Source: Hybos culiciformis (lineage: Eukaryota > Arthropoda > Insecta > Diptera > Hybotidae). Taken from it: 64,000 nt of DNA. The notes below the pieces were generated by a model. That model saw nothing but the letters and a program-made list of their open reading frames with translations. It was not told the DNA's origin and ran no database searches. Below are positions 35,051 to 48,066 of the stretch, piece by piece (the first letter of the stretch is position 1; each line of letters opens with the position of its first letter). The DNA lies in NCBI GenBank assembly GCA_964007475.1, contig OZ023273.1, positions 146,541,308-146,605,307 of the forward strand, read 5' to 3'. Made by a program: the position numbers and the translations under genes.

Positions 35051-35705
35051 TTAAAAGTGTAGCTTTTTAAATCAACCAAAACTTTTTTTTTAACAATGCC
35101 GTATTTACTTTGACAATTTTTATTGTTATATGTACCATTTTTAAATAACAACAAAAACATTATTTCAAAAGCTTTTATTGTCATATCAACAATTGAATGT
35201 GTAATTGTTATAATAACAGAAGAGTTTTTAATTTAAAAGAGAGAATAGTAAAATTTTATTTCTTTCGAATGAAACATATTTAAAATTACAATTAATGTTG
35301 TTAAAATCACAATTTTCAGCTTTTACTAAATAACTGTTTGAAACATTTTAAAATAACAAAATCAAATGTTAAAATAAGAAGCATCTTTACTTAGATCAAA
35401 TACTTATTAGTTTAATTTAAAAAATTTCTCTTTAACATCAACAATTTTTGTTTAACAGTTAAAAACACTTAAAAATTGTTAATTTAACTAGCATTTTTTT
35501 TCTGGGTGTAACCTTCGTATGAGGGAAAAAAATGTTTACTAAAATCAATATGAATATAATTTTGAAAAATGTTAAATTCTTAAAAACATTTTTTAAATTC
35601 ACTGGCTTATTGAGTTCACAATCCGACTCTGGAAAAAGACTGTAAGATGTACACAGGTAATCAGATGAACAAATAGAAAGTTTGAAATTTGTATAGTGTG
35701 AAAAG

Positions 35706-35716
35706 TATAAAATATA
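35706..35716 (+). promoter_or_regulatory. Possible TATA box of the nested gene
   Basis: TATAAAATATA lies about 85 nt upstream of the ATG at 35792, which would leave a short 5' UTR. In DNA this AT-rich the match alone is weak. Confidence 0.3.
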
Positions 35717-35791
35717 AATTTAAGCGAAAAAAAAGTTTATAATTTAAGTAAGTTACAAAAATATTAAATTTTGTAAGATATCAATTGGAAA

Positions 35792-35834
35792 ATGAATATT
35801 AAAGTATTCAAAACCATTTTACTTGGAATTTATG
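35792..35834 (+). CDS. Nested gene exon 1 (signal peptide start)
   Basis: ATG plus 13 codons and one base encode MNIKVFKTILLGIY, a short basic head and hydrophobic core. The only donor in phase is G|GCAAGT, a GC-AG type site. Joined to 36006 it completes Val and continues the hydrophobic segment (VIPIW). The start was chosen because the downstream open frame alone has no ATG near its beginning. Confidence 0.65.
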
Positions 35835-37705
35835 GCAAGTATTTTAACAAAAATATTAGTATAGAGACATTTGAAATGATGTTCTTATTAATAGTTCATT
35901 GGAGAATTATATCAGTTGGATAATTTTTTAATTATATATAAATTTTCTAAAAAAAAAAAATAACAAAATTTTTTAAAAGATAATTAAATAATAACTATCT
36001 TATAGTAATACCTATTTGGAAAGTGAAGGGATATTCTGAGTCTCAACATCCGTTAACAAATGAATTTACTTATACTGCACAAGAGCAACCGATCTCTCCA
36101 AAACAAATATATTTAGCTCATCAACTATACCCAAATGTATATTATCCATTACAACAACCAGGTCAACCATCCTCACAATGGCCTCCCTTAAATTGGCCGC
36201 CACCTTTTATTGAATCATCAAAGACACCTATAATAAATTCACAAAAATATCCTTATCCGTATCCATATGCGAGTCTTTCAGATCCTACTGACTTAGTTCA
36301 GATATTGCCAGGTACATCCGAAACGCATCAAACAGAACATACAACAGTTTATACAACACACCCAACAATACATCCAACTATGCCCATAACAACACAACCA
36401 ACGACACATCCGACAACTCATCCCACAACTCATCCAACTACACATCCAACGACACATCCTACAACACATCCTACAACACATCCAACGACACATCCAACCA
36501 CACATCCAACGACACATCCTACGACACATCCAACCACACATCCAACTACACATCCAACGACACATCCAACGACACATCCAACGACACATCCAACGACACA
36601 TCCAACGACACATCCAACGACACATCCAACCACACATCCAACGACACATCCAACGACACATCCAACGACACATCCAACGACACATCCAACGACACACCCA
36701 ACGACACATCCAACGACACATCCAACGACACATCCAACAACACATCCAACGACACATCCAACGACACATCCAATGACACAACCAACGACACAACCAACGA
36801 CACAACCAACGACACAACCAACGACACAACCAACGACACAACCAACGACACAACCAACGACGCAACCAACGACCCAACCAACGACACAACCAACGACACA
36901 ACCAACGACAAAACCAACGACACAACCAACGACACAACCAACGACAAAACCAACGACGCAACCAACGACACATCCAACGACACATCCAACGACACATCCA
37001 ACGACACATCATACAACAACACGTCGAACAACAACACATTCCACTACCAAAAAACCGAAGGCTCCAAAATGTAAATCGAAAAAAGGAAAAAGAGATCGTT
37101 ATCAATTGGGGGATGCTGATTGCTATGTCTATTTAACAAGATTGAAAGAACATATAAGAAATAAACATTGTCATCCCAGTAAGTAACTTTTAAATTAAAA
37201 TAAAAATTTCATAACTTCACACTTTAATTACTTTAATTTTTTTTAACATAAAAACGATTGAAAAGTTGAAATAAAACTTCAAAGAATCATATCGATTGGC
37301 GGTAAAACAAAAACTTTCGCTTTAGTAAAAAAAAAAAGTTATGTAAATTTAAATTTAAAACTTTCTGTAATCAACTGGACAATATGGTTTATAATTTTTT
37401 GATTTTCTTTTGTAGAACTTAATCTGGATCCAAGATGTAAAGCGAAGCATAAATGTATATTAAATAAACATTGTTACGAAGCAGAAGAAGAGAATGAAAA
37501 TTCGGATGAACATAATCATCATCAAATTGATTCTAATGAACATAATCCACATCAAAGTAGTTCTAACGAACATAACCACCATCAAAGTGGTTCTGACGAA
37601 CATAATCATCAACATAGTGATTCTGATGAGCATTATCAGCATCAAAATGCTTCTGATGAACAAAATCCGTATCAAAGTGGTTCTGATGAACATCATCATC
37701 ATTAA
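35792..37705 (+). CDS. Nested secreted mucin-like Thr/Pro/His-repeat protein, three exons
   Basis: CDS segments 35792-35834, 36006-37178 and 37416-37705 join in phase to give 501 residues. Residues 1 to about 22 (MNIKVFKTILLGIYVIPIWK) are a signal peptide. Residues 24-125 are Pro/Tyr/Gln-rich (YPNVYYPLQQPGQPSSQW, KYPYPYPYA). About 128-351 are some 50 tetrapeptides TTHP, later TTQP and TTKP, dense in possible O-glycosylation sites. About 365-425 is a basic segment with six Cys. Residues 436-501 are His-rich decapeptide repeats. It is probably an extracellular mucin or a secretion, silk or cuticle-associated protein, but the family is not recognised. The Cys spacing does not match a peritrophin chitin-binding domain. 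It lies antisense inside a Liprin-alpha intron. Confidence 0.8.
36006..37178 (+). CDS. Nested gene exon 2 (Pro/Tyr-rich region and repeat domain)
   Basis: The acceptor is ATCTTATAG and the donor CCCA|GTAAGT. It encodes the Pro/Tyr-rich region, the TTHP/TTQP/TTKP array, and the start of the Cys-rich segment (APKCKSKKGKRDRYQLGDAD, CYVYLTRLKEHIRNKHCHP). The internal 12-bp unit is mostly CATCCAACGACA. Confidence 0.88.
36395..37015 (+). repeat. 12-bp coding minisatellite (about 50 copies)
   Basis: Tandem CATCCAACGACA units, drifting to CAACCAACGACA and AAACCAACGACA toward the 3' side. They encode HPTT, QPTT and KPTT. The multiple-of-three unit keeps other frames open on both strands, producing long spurious antisense frames. 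Confidence 0.95.
37416..37705 (+). CDS. Nested gene exon 3 (Cys-rich end and His-rich tail)
   Basis: The acceptor is TTTTGTAG. It encodes KLNLDPRCKAKHKCILNKHC, YEAEEENEN, then decapeptides such as SDEHNHHQID and SNEHNPHQSS, ending SDEHHHH before TAA. The acidic/His pattern suggests divalent-metal binding. Confidence 0.85.
37503..37702 (+). repeat. 30-bp coding minisatellite (about 6.7 copies)
   Basis: Units encode a ten-residue motif S-[DN]-E-H-N-x-x-Q-x-x. Copies are well diverged, so it is older or under looser homogenisation than the 12-bp array in exon 2. Confidence 0.85.
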
Positions 37706-40700
37706 GATGATGATGATTGAGAATTAACCAGACAAATTCTTTTTGAATATTTTTGTAAAATATAAAAAAATCCAAAAATTATTAATTAAAAATTATAAAT
37801 TTGTAAGATATGAAATATTATTTAAAATTAAAAATATTATTTTTTTAAACGTTTTTAATGTTTCGTTCATACGCTAACCCTACTAGCTGACGGACCAGTA
37901 TTTTCTTACCAACTACTTCAAATTGTCGCAATATCGATTTACTAAAATTATACTATTGGTACATATAACCATTCAGATGCACTTACGATTTTTAATTTAA
38001 TATTATTTATTTTAAAAAAAAGCTATTACGTAAGTATATTAGTCGTAGATTAGTATATTGTATTCATATAGGCAAAGCACTAGAGTGCAATGCCATTTTA
38101 ATTTTCACATTTTTCCCACAAATATTAAAAAAGGAATAACTGAGTTGGATGATTGCCAATTTATAAAAGAAGAAAAATCATAATGTACTTTAGAAAGTTT
38201 ATCTATTTTGAAAATTCTGTAGCAACACTTATCGTGGTTTTTGCTTTTTTTTTTCTATCTATAGATAGCTGTTATTAAATCATTTTCAGATTCAAATAAT
38301 ATTCCTGTTTGTACAGTTTTTCTTTCAAATGAATTTTATAAATTATTTAATACAAATTGAAGTCATTCACAATTAAATCTTAAAATGAAATTTTTAATAC
38401 CTATTTTCACTATAAAATTAAAACATTTGAAGACCAATATACCTAAATAAACCATAAATGCCATACAATTTAAAAATATCCAACCCTTAACGTGGTTATA
38501 TAGTAAAACCTTTTTTTTATATTATATTATTTTATGGCAATTGTTGTTTTTTTAACAACTGATTAATTCTCATTTATACATTCAATACTTTAGAATGTAA
38601 GCACTAGTATAATAGAAAAAATACTTTACTTTTAAATTTTAAATTTCGTGACTATGAAAACCATCATTTATATTTCGAATCTAATATTAATATCCTAAAA
38701 TTTTAATTGAAATTCTAAAATTTAAAATATACATATTGTATGTCTATGTAAAAAATGTCTACATTCATTATTTGGACTATGTATTCCTTAGACCGCAGAC
38801 TTTAGTAATCATAATTATACAAGAAAAATATATCACTGCATTATTATGCATTGAAGAATCAATTATACAGGTTGGGAAGAAAAAAATTACATTAAATACA
38901 TTTGATTTCGATATTGCATGTGAAAATGCAATAAAAATCTAAATTGTTTTACTTCAATTTGATTACAAAATTATATATACTTAACTCTTTTTGAGATCTG
39001 CAGATTTTATTATATTTGTTTTTCTTTTATTTTATTTTTTTTTTAGAAAACATAATTGGGAAATAATGGAATGTGACATGAGCTGTAACCAATTCCCTTA
39101 GTTATTCTTTTGCAGATGATTTTTCTTCTTTTTTGTTATGTGTATCTATTTATAATCATAAAATTTAATGTTTATTACATTGATGTGATGCTTGAATTGA
39201 ATCCTTCTGGTTTGTTGTTTGAAACATTAAGGATACTTGTAAGATAAATAATACTCTTATATTGTTTAAAAGAGGCATGACTTAAAATTCTAGAGAATTT
39301 AATTTATTGGATAATCATGATAAAAAGTTTTAATATTTTTTTTTTAAATTTATAATGAGTAAGCAAATTGAGAAGAAATCCTTGTGAAAATTCAATTGTT
39401 TCGATTTTCCTATATATTATAATAGTAAAGCAATATATGTATAAAGTGATTTATGATGTTGATGCGTGTTTATTAGACAAATCGAATAAAATTTAAATAT
39501 TTAGGCTATAATATTATCCAAAATAATATTTTTGACCCGAATTTTCTTTATCTAATTTTCAAAAAGAAAGTGCATTTCCATCTCTAATTGACTGAACATC
39601 CTTTTTTGCAATTATTTTTCAAACAAACCGATGTGTAAAAATGAAAGGTAAAAGAAACTGATGCGAACTTACCAATGTACAATATGGTTCAAAATAAAAT
39701 ATCGATATAAATATTCTTAACAAAAGAGGAATAATTCACTTAAATAATTTTTATTGATACTACGAATAAATAAGTTCAATTCTTATTCGACTTCTAATAA
39801 TTTTATTCAACATAATTATAAGAAATGCTAACTCCAAAAACATAGACATTATCAAACTAAAATTTAATCCAATTTGTTGAAAAAAAAATATGTAAAACCA
39901 AAATTTATAAAAGGAATTTTATTCCAAGATTTGTTAATTAATGGTTAATAATATAAGAATTTGAAATACTTAACTCATTTTAGGAAAACTTAAACCCTTT
40001 AAAGTTTCAAAACTAAACGATCTGAATAGTCGAATGAAGTTCAAAATTTGTGTTGTTTTAAAAGCTCAAATAAACGAATAAGCTAATTTTTTTATTACAA
40101 TATAAACATTTGCAAAAATAAAATAATTTCAAGTAAGTTTTTTTTTTCTAATATATTTTATTTAATTTTTCGCTTAATTTATGCTATTAATCCTAAAATC
40201 AAATCAAAATAAACAATTTCAAAACATCATTTTCTTCTCATATAGAAAGTTAAGTTTTTTTTTTTTGTTCCTTTTTAGGTTAAAATAAATTCAATTATTT
40301 TTGTCGTATTTTACCCTGGAGATTCAATAAGACACCATTAAATTAAATTATCTATAATTTTAATAGAGAATGTAATAGAAAATTACACAAAATGTTTGTA
40401 AAGTAAATATGTAATTTAGAAAAAAACTTTTTCATTTAAATTTTACCGAAATGGAAAAATATAAAAAATAACGAAAATTATTTTTACTAAAACCTTATTA
40501 TTTGCATGTAAAGAAAAATTGAAATAATGAATTTTTTTAAGTATAAATTTAACTCAAGGTCTGGTTGGAGAAAAATGTGCTTATTTAATTTTGTCAAACT
40601 ATTTAAGAAACTGTCCTTTGATTCGGATAATTTTAATCTATTTGTTGACTTGAATTTTTGATAATATTTATAACATTTAGATACTTAATGAGTCTTTAAA

Positions 40701-43700
40701 TATCTGCTGAACTATTTTCAAGTACTTAGTGATACCATGAAAAGAAAATAGATTTCATTTTCCACACACCAAAAATTTTCATATTTTCCTGTCGTATGAA
40801 GGATCCGCGGGAGATTTCTATTTTCGAAAATTTTACTTGAATTTCAAGAGGTAAGTAACTTTATTGTTAACAGCTTTTTTCTGACAAAATTTTAGCGTTC
40901 GAGTTGTATTTTGTTTCTTTTCCTTTTTCAAGAAAATTAAGTAAAACATCTTTGTTGTGTAAAAGTGGAAGTAATAAAAAGAAAAACTTTGTAATGAAAA
41001 ATAGTGGGTGGGCAAAAAATTTATGATCACGTTTTTACAAAATAGAAAATAAGATGTTTTTTTATATGAGAAAAATAAAAAAAATAAAAAATTTTTATTT
41101 TTATTTTTATTAAGCGAAATCTTACAAAAAAAATAATAAATAAATAACCAGACATTAAACAGTTGTAGGTTTTTATGAATTTTTACATTTTATTTATTTT
41201 TGATGAAGTTAAAAGGAAGAAACCATGAGAAAATTAAATAATAAAATGAAAAAAAAAAAACTCAGAGACTGCGAACAGTATTATTTCCAAGAATTAAAGC
41301 GTGCCCAACCATTAATAAATATATTTCCTTAAATTTTCTTTTTAATGTATATCTATACTCTTTATGCACATGATGGTACATTTATCTCGAAAATTTTTAA
41401 TTACATTAATGCTTTTAATAATTAGACTCTATGCTTGCAGCCATTATTATTCTATTAATTTTCTAAAAACGAAGTTTGGATTCCGCAAAAGAAAAATTAA
41501 TTATTAAAAGTATTTCGGAGTTATAAAGCTTATTAATGAGTTTTATAAATAGAAAACTGGTTTATAAAAAGTACTAGGAATCTCTAATTCTTTTTGATAT
41601 TTCGCATGTACATTATTTTTATATTGCCAAGTTAAAAAAGATATTTATTTTGAAAATATTTTGATTTTTTAAATATTGGGATTTAAAACCATCTAGTTAG
41701 GGTACTCATTTTACCGCCAACAGCCAAAATAAGTAATATCCATAATTTGCATCTTGTAAAAAGTTTGTTAAAAAATAGTTTTGCTAAAATATTTTTCTTC
41801 TATACTAATTTTCCTTCTAAGATTCTTTACCTGTTTATGGAAAATTGAAAATATGTAATTTCAATAAAGCGTGAATAAGAAAAAAAAAAAAAACGTTCAC
41901 CAACATAAAAAAAAAAACAAAAATGTTTCCCGTGTCCATTCAAAAAAAAATCAAAAATTTCATATTTTATTTGAAATGGGAAACAGGAAAGCAAAAATAA
42001 ATTATTTTGTTTTAACCTTTTAACACATTTCAACAACATCAGCAGAAGTACTCGATGTTAATGTACTTGAGTTTTTTTTCACAATTGAATGTTAAACAGG
42101 GCTTATTACATATGGGTACAATTTTTTTTTTACTATCATAAATGTTATGAATGAAAATTACTTTTACAAAGTATTGTATATAATAATAAAATATTTTTTG
42201 TTGTAATACTATATTAAAAGTACTATACTATTTGTATACACGCTTCAGAATATCATTAAAAAAAAATTTATTATTTATTAATAGAATTTGCATGTTTTTG
42301 AAATATATAGAATAATTTTATTTCGGGTCATTGAATTTTGCGCGTAAAATTATGCCTCACTTTGATAGAAAATTATTATTTTTTAATAAAAAGTAGAAAA
42401 AAAAAAATAAAATTATTTTTTTCTAATTTCCCAATAATGATTTCCGGTAGATATTTTATGAATAGAATAGAACTGTCATATTATAAGTGAATAGAAAAAT
42501 TGGATATATAGAAAAAAAAAAAAAAACTACGATATTATAGAATATTTTCTTTGGGTGTCCAAAAAGCTTTCAACTACTTTACTTTAATTTTTCATTTGCA
42601 TAATAATGTTGATTTTTTAATAAATTTTTTTTGCGATTTTTTGGCATTAAGTTTTATTAAGCATTTTATTTAAGTTAAGATTTTAATTTTTTTTTCATCG
42701 TATAGATTTATAGAAAACCTTGATAGAAGTTTATTTATTTTACTCTTATCCAAATTTATCTCTATAAATTCTTTCCAAATGTTCGAATTGAATATATTTT
42801 CAATAGTAGTCCCATATGTTTTTATTTGGAAAAATAAAATATTCTGGAAATAATTAAACAGCTTACGCTCACAGACAAATCAAATGTATGTAGGCCTAAA
42901 CCTTTAATTTTTGTGCTAAAATTCTTGATATTTGTGTTGTCGAAATATTTTTTACATAATTTTCATTTTCTTTTTTTCATCAAAAACTAATTTACATTGA
43001 TATCAGTAATTCACATTTCATGAGAATATTTAATTTTTCAATGTTTCCACATAAATGAAGATGATGAAAAAATTAAATGTTTAGCTGTTATTAAATTATA
43101 CCCTGCATATAAATTTCACAAAATATTTTTTCCTTCAAACCGTACAAAATAGTATTTTGGCAAAAGTGTAAATTGACTACAGATATCGGCTAATTTTATA
43201 CACAGTAGTATATGTATTAATATATGTATGCCAAATGCCTTAACATTGAATTTCTAGGTCAATTTTATTGGTTTTTATACACAGAATAAAAAAAAATAAA
43301 AAACAAACATACAAATTGGTTTTTAGACTTTAGTTTCAAACATATACATACGTGATAATTTAATTAGGTTTCAATCGATAACTAAATAATAGTTAATCAG
43401 ATATAGATTCAATGAGCAAGATTTCATTTTGCTGACAGTAAAAAAAAATTTATCTTACTGGTTATTTCATGATTGTAGGTCAACTTATAATACATAGTAA
43501 GTATACATATATTTTTTTGTAATAGGACATTGGAAAAGAAAAATTATTGCTCTATATCTATATATGAAAAAATTAAAAGATATTTGATTTTGTGATTCAC
43601 AGTTTCCGAAAATTTCTAAAAGAAAATATAATAGTTAATAACTACGTTCCTTAAGATTAATTCCATAGAGGACCATATAAAAATAAAATTTGGAAATTCA

Positions 43701-46700
43701 CATTCTAATTTTTCTAATACATATTTATAGAAAGAATCAGAACACAGTAAAAATTCCAATAAACTCCTATGTATACGAAAATAAATAAACATTTACATAA
43801 ATACATAAAGAAATTCTAATAATGTAAGTATATATAAGGCAAGTTTTGACATACAAATTTGAATAGGAAAAAATAATAATTATAGTGACTGAGTTTCATT
43901 TAGCCTTCATAAAAAAAGTTTTTAATAGCAAATCCTCGAACAAATCATTACAACTTCCAGAAGATAGTTGTTGTAGAAGGAACCTTATCTGATTTACTGC
44001 TGAAGTCAAAAATCTTAAAATATTGTGCGAAAATAAAATCAAAATATTTTTGAAGTTTAATTTTTTTGCTGAAATTCTTATTCACCTTTCATTAATGTTC
44101 GCTATCTATTTTGAATAAAATTTTTAATGTAAATGAAATTTAATTCATTTGAGGCAATAAAATAGTATCGAAAAGATACTATGTACAGTACATACTTCAA
44201 ATTTATGATAGAAATTATTAAAAAAAACATCAATTATATAGCCAAAGAAAATTGAAAAAAAGATATTCATTGACAAAATTAACAAGCCTATAAAAAAAGA
44301 AGAAAATTTACGTATCCAAAGCACGATGCCAACGTATGTTGTTATTGTTATTTTTTTACCTTTATAAAAAAATTTATTTTACGACAAAAATAATTAAAGT
44401 TAGAAAAAAAACATAATTTTGTTTTTTTATTTTAATTAGAGAAATTATCAATTTAAAACAAAAAGAAAAGTAATTTAGGTCAGGAAAATAAAATTTGGGG
44501 GCAAATCATCATAAAGTATTTTGGGAAATAAAAAAAAAAATAAACAAAACTTTTAGGGATAAAAATAAATATAATTTCTTTTAAATTGAATTAAGGAACA
44601 TACATGGTATAAAAAAACAAACGTAATCAAACTTAGTATGTGTTTCTATATGAAATTTATATATTACATTTACATAAATATACATTAATAACTTTTTGAA
44701 GTTATGTAAATTTAAGTTATAAACGAAAAATGAATAAAGAACGACGAAAGCAATATGAATCATATTTTCAACGAAAATATAGCAAAGCTAAGACTACGAA
44801 ATTGAATCATTTAATAATTCAAAACTGAGATTCGAATTATTTTTTAAGACGTTATTACAGATTTTCTAAAACTAATGGGTTTTTTTTTTCAGATTTTTAT
44901 TTAATTTCATAAATTAAATGAACTAATTTAAATAAAATTGAATCGAAACAATAAATTAACATCGACATCGAAATAATTTCCTATTATGGATTTTCAGGGT
45001 GAAAAAACATGTTGATCAAAACCTAACTATGAACATCATAAACTTAAGACATAAATAAAGCTAAACATATTTCTTAACTTTGTAATAAAAAAAAAACAGG
45101 AAACTAGTTTTTCGCCAATTTTTAATTTTTTATGAATTATGACACAAGATACTCCCTTTGTATATTTAACTATTCAAAATCATAAATGTATCGTCAAGAT
45201 TATATGTAATCGTTTAATAACATCATATAACCCACACATTTTGAAACACAAAATATAATGTTTATGTACCGCATATAAATAATAATTGGTTACAGAAAAT
45301 TTGAAAAAAATTCAGGTTTTTAAAATGCATACATAAATTTAACCTAATTTTTTTTTTATTTTTTTATTATTTCATTCATTAAAAATATTTAGATAGTTTT
45401 ATCTTAAAATTGGGCAACTGTCTTGATTAAATAAAATTCAACCTACATTCTTTTTTATAAGTTCTTATTTATCTTTTCTTTTGAAAAATTGAAATAAATT
45501 GTTTATAAGAATTTGATTCAATAAAATTTTACATAAATAAAAATGATTAATATAATAATCAGAGTTCAGGCGGCGGTTATGTATAAAAGAAGCGCCGACT
45601 ATATATATGTGCATAAATACTTAAGTGTTTTATTGTTAAATCTCGTTATGTGTTTGATAATGACATTATTTTATTGATAACAATTATTTTGGGCATTGTT
45701 ACCTTTTATTTGTTTAATAATTCAAGACGCACGGTTTTGATATCTAGATATGGAATTTTAATATTCCAATAATAATTTTAAATGTCATTCGTAAAAAATT
45801 AAGTACGGAAGCATAAAAAATAGTCATTGTTCATTGTGATGAAATCAATTGATAGAATAATTCAAAAACTTGTTATGTGAAATTAAAGACATTTTTGAAT
45901 ATTTATGATCCAATCACGCACAATCGTAAACACTTTAATTACCGGTTTTTATTAGATTTTATCAATTTTTGAAAAATAGAAGAAGAGGTACCTTAATTTA
46001 ATGATACTTAACCTAACATAAGGTTATGTCAATTTCAAAAGGGCATAAAGTAACATTATGCTAAGTCCGGCTAAGTCACTTTTTCCAAGAGCAAGAAAAT
46101 AAATATTTCAATTAAATTTTTTATTTCTTCGGAAAATCGAACAAAAACCAAAAATAAATTTTTTTTTATATTAAGTCATTAACTTTTCCTTTTACAAACA
46201 ACAATATTCTATTTTATTTATACCAAAAATTTTACTTAATAAATCAGTTAAACATAAGTTTACATTATATTATGTTATTGTAAATAAAAAAAATTAAATG
46301 TTCAGAACACGTCTAACATAGAATCAAAATCTGAGCAATGATAATTAATTATACTAGTTATTATGTTTATTTTTGTTGAGCATAGTAAAACTGATGAATA
46401 TAAAATAAATATTAAAAAAAAAAAAAAAAACATCTAACTGACCTAAAGTAAATTATTAGTTTTAATGTTACTCTAAAGAGTATTCTTTTCTGGAAAATAA
46501 TATCTTAATTAACCTTAAAAAAAAAATGGTATGTTAAGAATTTCATATTTATTTTACTAATTAGTTAGATAACAATTATGTGGAAATAGGAAAAATAAAC
46601 ATAAGTAAGATACTTTTATAATAAAAATATTTGTAGTCAAGGACAGAAGTTACAGAAATAATTTTGTTTTATTTTTTTTTACGCAAAATATATTCTGGAT

Positions 46701-47959
46701 AAAGTTAATGTATAGCATTTTGTATATAAATCATACTACAATTAAAGTTATCTGACCAAAAATTATTTTGAACATCCTTTTATATTGTGCCCATTCTAGT
46801 AATTAAATGTCAAGGATAAAAGGTCGATATAAAAATTAAATATAAATAAAATTTTATACAGTTCAATGAAATTGAAAAGCCAGATCATTTTATTAACTAG
46901 AATATACCAAATTTTCATAAGTTGATACGAAATTGAACATTTTCTCTTAATAATTTATTATTATCACAGAAACTCCGAATAGTCTCTTATACTTATTAAG
47001 AAGAATGATGCATTTACCAAAATATAAGAAAATATTAGAGAACTTGTAAAACTAGAGTGATATTTTTATAATTATGTTGGAAAATATCATATTAGTATAA
47101 ACAGAATTACTTTTCACATAATGTGCATTTCACAAGCAAATGCCTGTTCAGTATATTTAAAAAAAAAAACAGAACTTACAATTTAGTCAGAACTGATACT
47201 ACTGGTGGTCTAGATTTATGTATAAATTAATTTTAATTTGAGAATAAGAATTTCTGCTTATTAGATACATTTTGATTTAAAATATTATGTCATAGCGATT
47301 TCGTTTATAAGAAGTTTCCAATTTCCAAAATTAAAAATATTATTATATCCAAATGTTTTTATAACGAAATTTAGAATTTTCATTTCTTATTGGAAAATTT
47401 TACGCATAAATAAGTTGAATAAAAAGTTAAGTTTTTTATGCCATATATATATTTACAAAAAATTTAATTTTCAAACATTAGGTATGTACACTTATAAAAG
47501 TTTTCCCTTTGTATGTATTCTATATTCAAGTTACGAAGAAATCATGTTCTATTTGCAAAAAAAAAATCAAGAAAAGAAAGAACAAATATTTTAGTTAAGA
47601 AAAGTAAAACATTAACAATAAAAAAAAAATAATACAATTTACTACGAATGTCTCATTTTTATCGATATCAATCTATTTTCTTAATATTTTTTGGCATACC
47701 CTCAGAATAGAAACATTACAAATTACTTTTGAACTTACACAAAATTTATGAAAGTTATATTTTCAAGTTGTCAATTTGAATTTACGAAGTTATTAATATT
47801 GTCAAGAAATCATATTAAATTTTGATATGCATTTGCTTCATATACTAATTATGTTTAACAACCATCTATGCAAAAATACCTTTAATTAAATTCAACATTT
47901 ACGTTCTTATCAATAATGGTTAATATTTAGTTAAGTTAAGTCTATTTGGCAGTTTAAAT

Positions 47960-48066
47960 AACATGTTTGTGTTTATTTTCCACATGCATTCAAATATCAT
48001 AAATATATGAAAAAACATGTTTGTGTTTATTTTCCACATGAATTCAAATATCATAAATATATGAAT
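47960..48066. repeat. 54-bp tandem direct repeat, two copies
   Basis: ACATGTTTGTGTTTATTTTC followed by CACATGCATTCAAATATCAT recurs 54 bp later with one or two changes. A partial third copy (ATGTTTGTTTTTATTTTCCA) is near 48822-48842. Confidence 0.85.

Larger units (their letters stand above)
34241..35509. mobile_element. 1.27-kb TIR element inserted in the LINE 3' end
   Basis: Terminal inverted repeats ACACCCAGAAAAAAAA and TTTTTTTTCTGGGTGT bound the element, with AACCT duplicated outside (34236-34240 and 35510-35514). Subterminal DNA is full of TTGTTAAATTAA and GTTAAAATTAACA motifs in both orientations. The middle has a 43-bp inverted repeat (34958-35050) and an inserted SINE-like unit with a long A-rich tail on the minus strand. 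There is no transposase reading frame, so it is non-autonomous. Confidence 0.75.

Noticed and set aside
36293..37105. Antisense open frames of 67-270 codons across the TTHP array
   Set aside because: They exist only because the repeat unit is 12 bp; the translations are pure Cys-Arg-Trp-Met or Val-Ser repeats with no leader, splice context or unique sequence.
45560..45600. GGCGGCGG followed by TATAAAAG and GCGCCG, looking like a promoter
   Set aside because: No open frame or exon follows on the plus strand and the core motifs alone are weak evidence.
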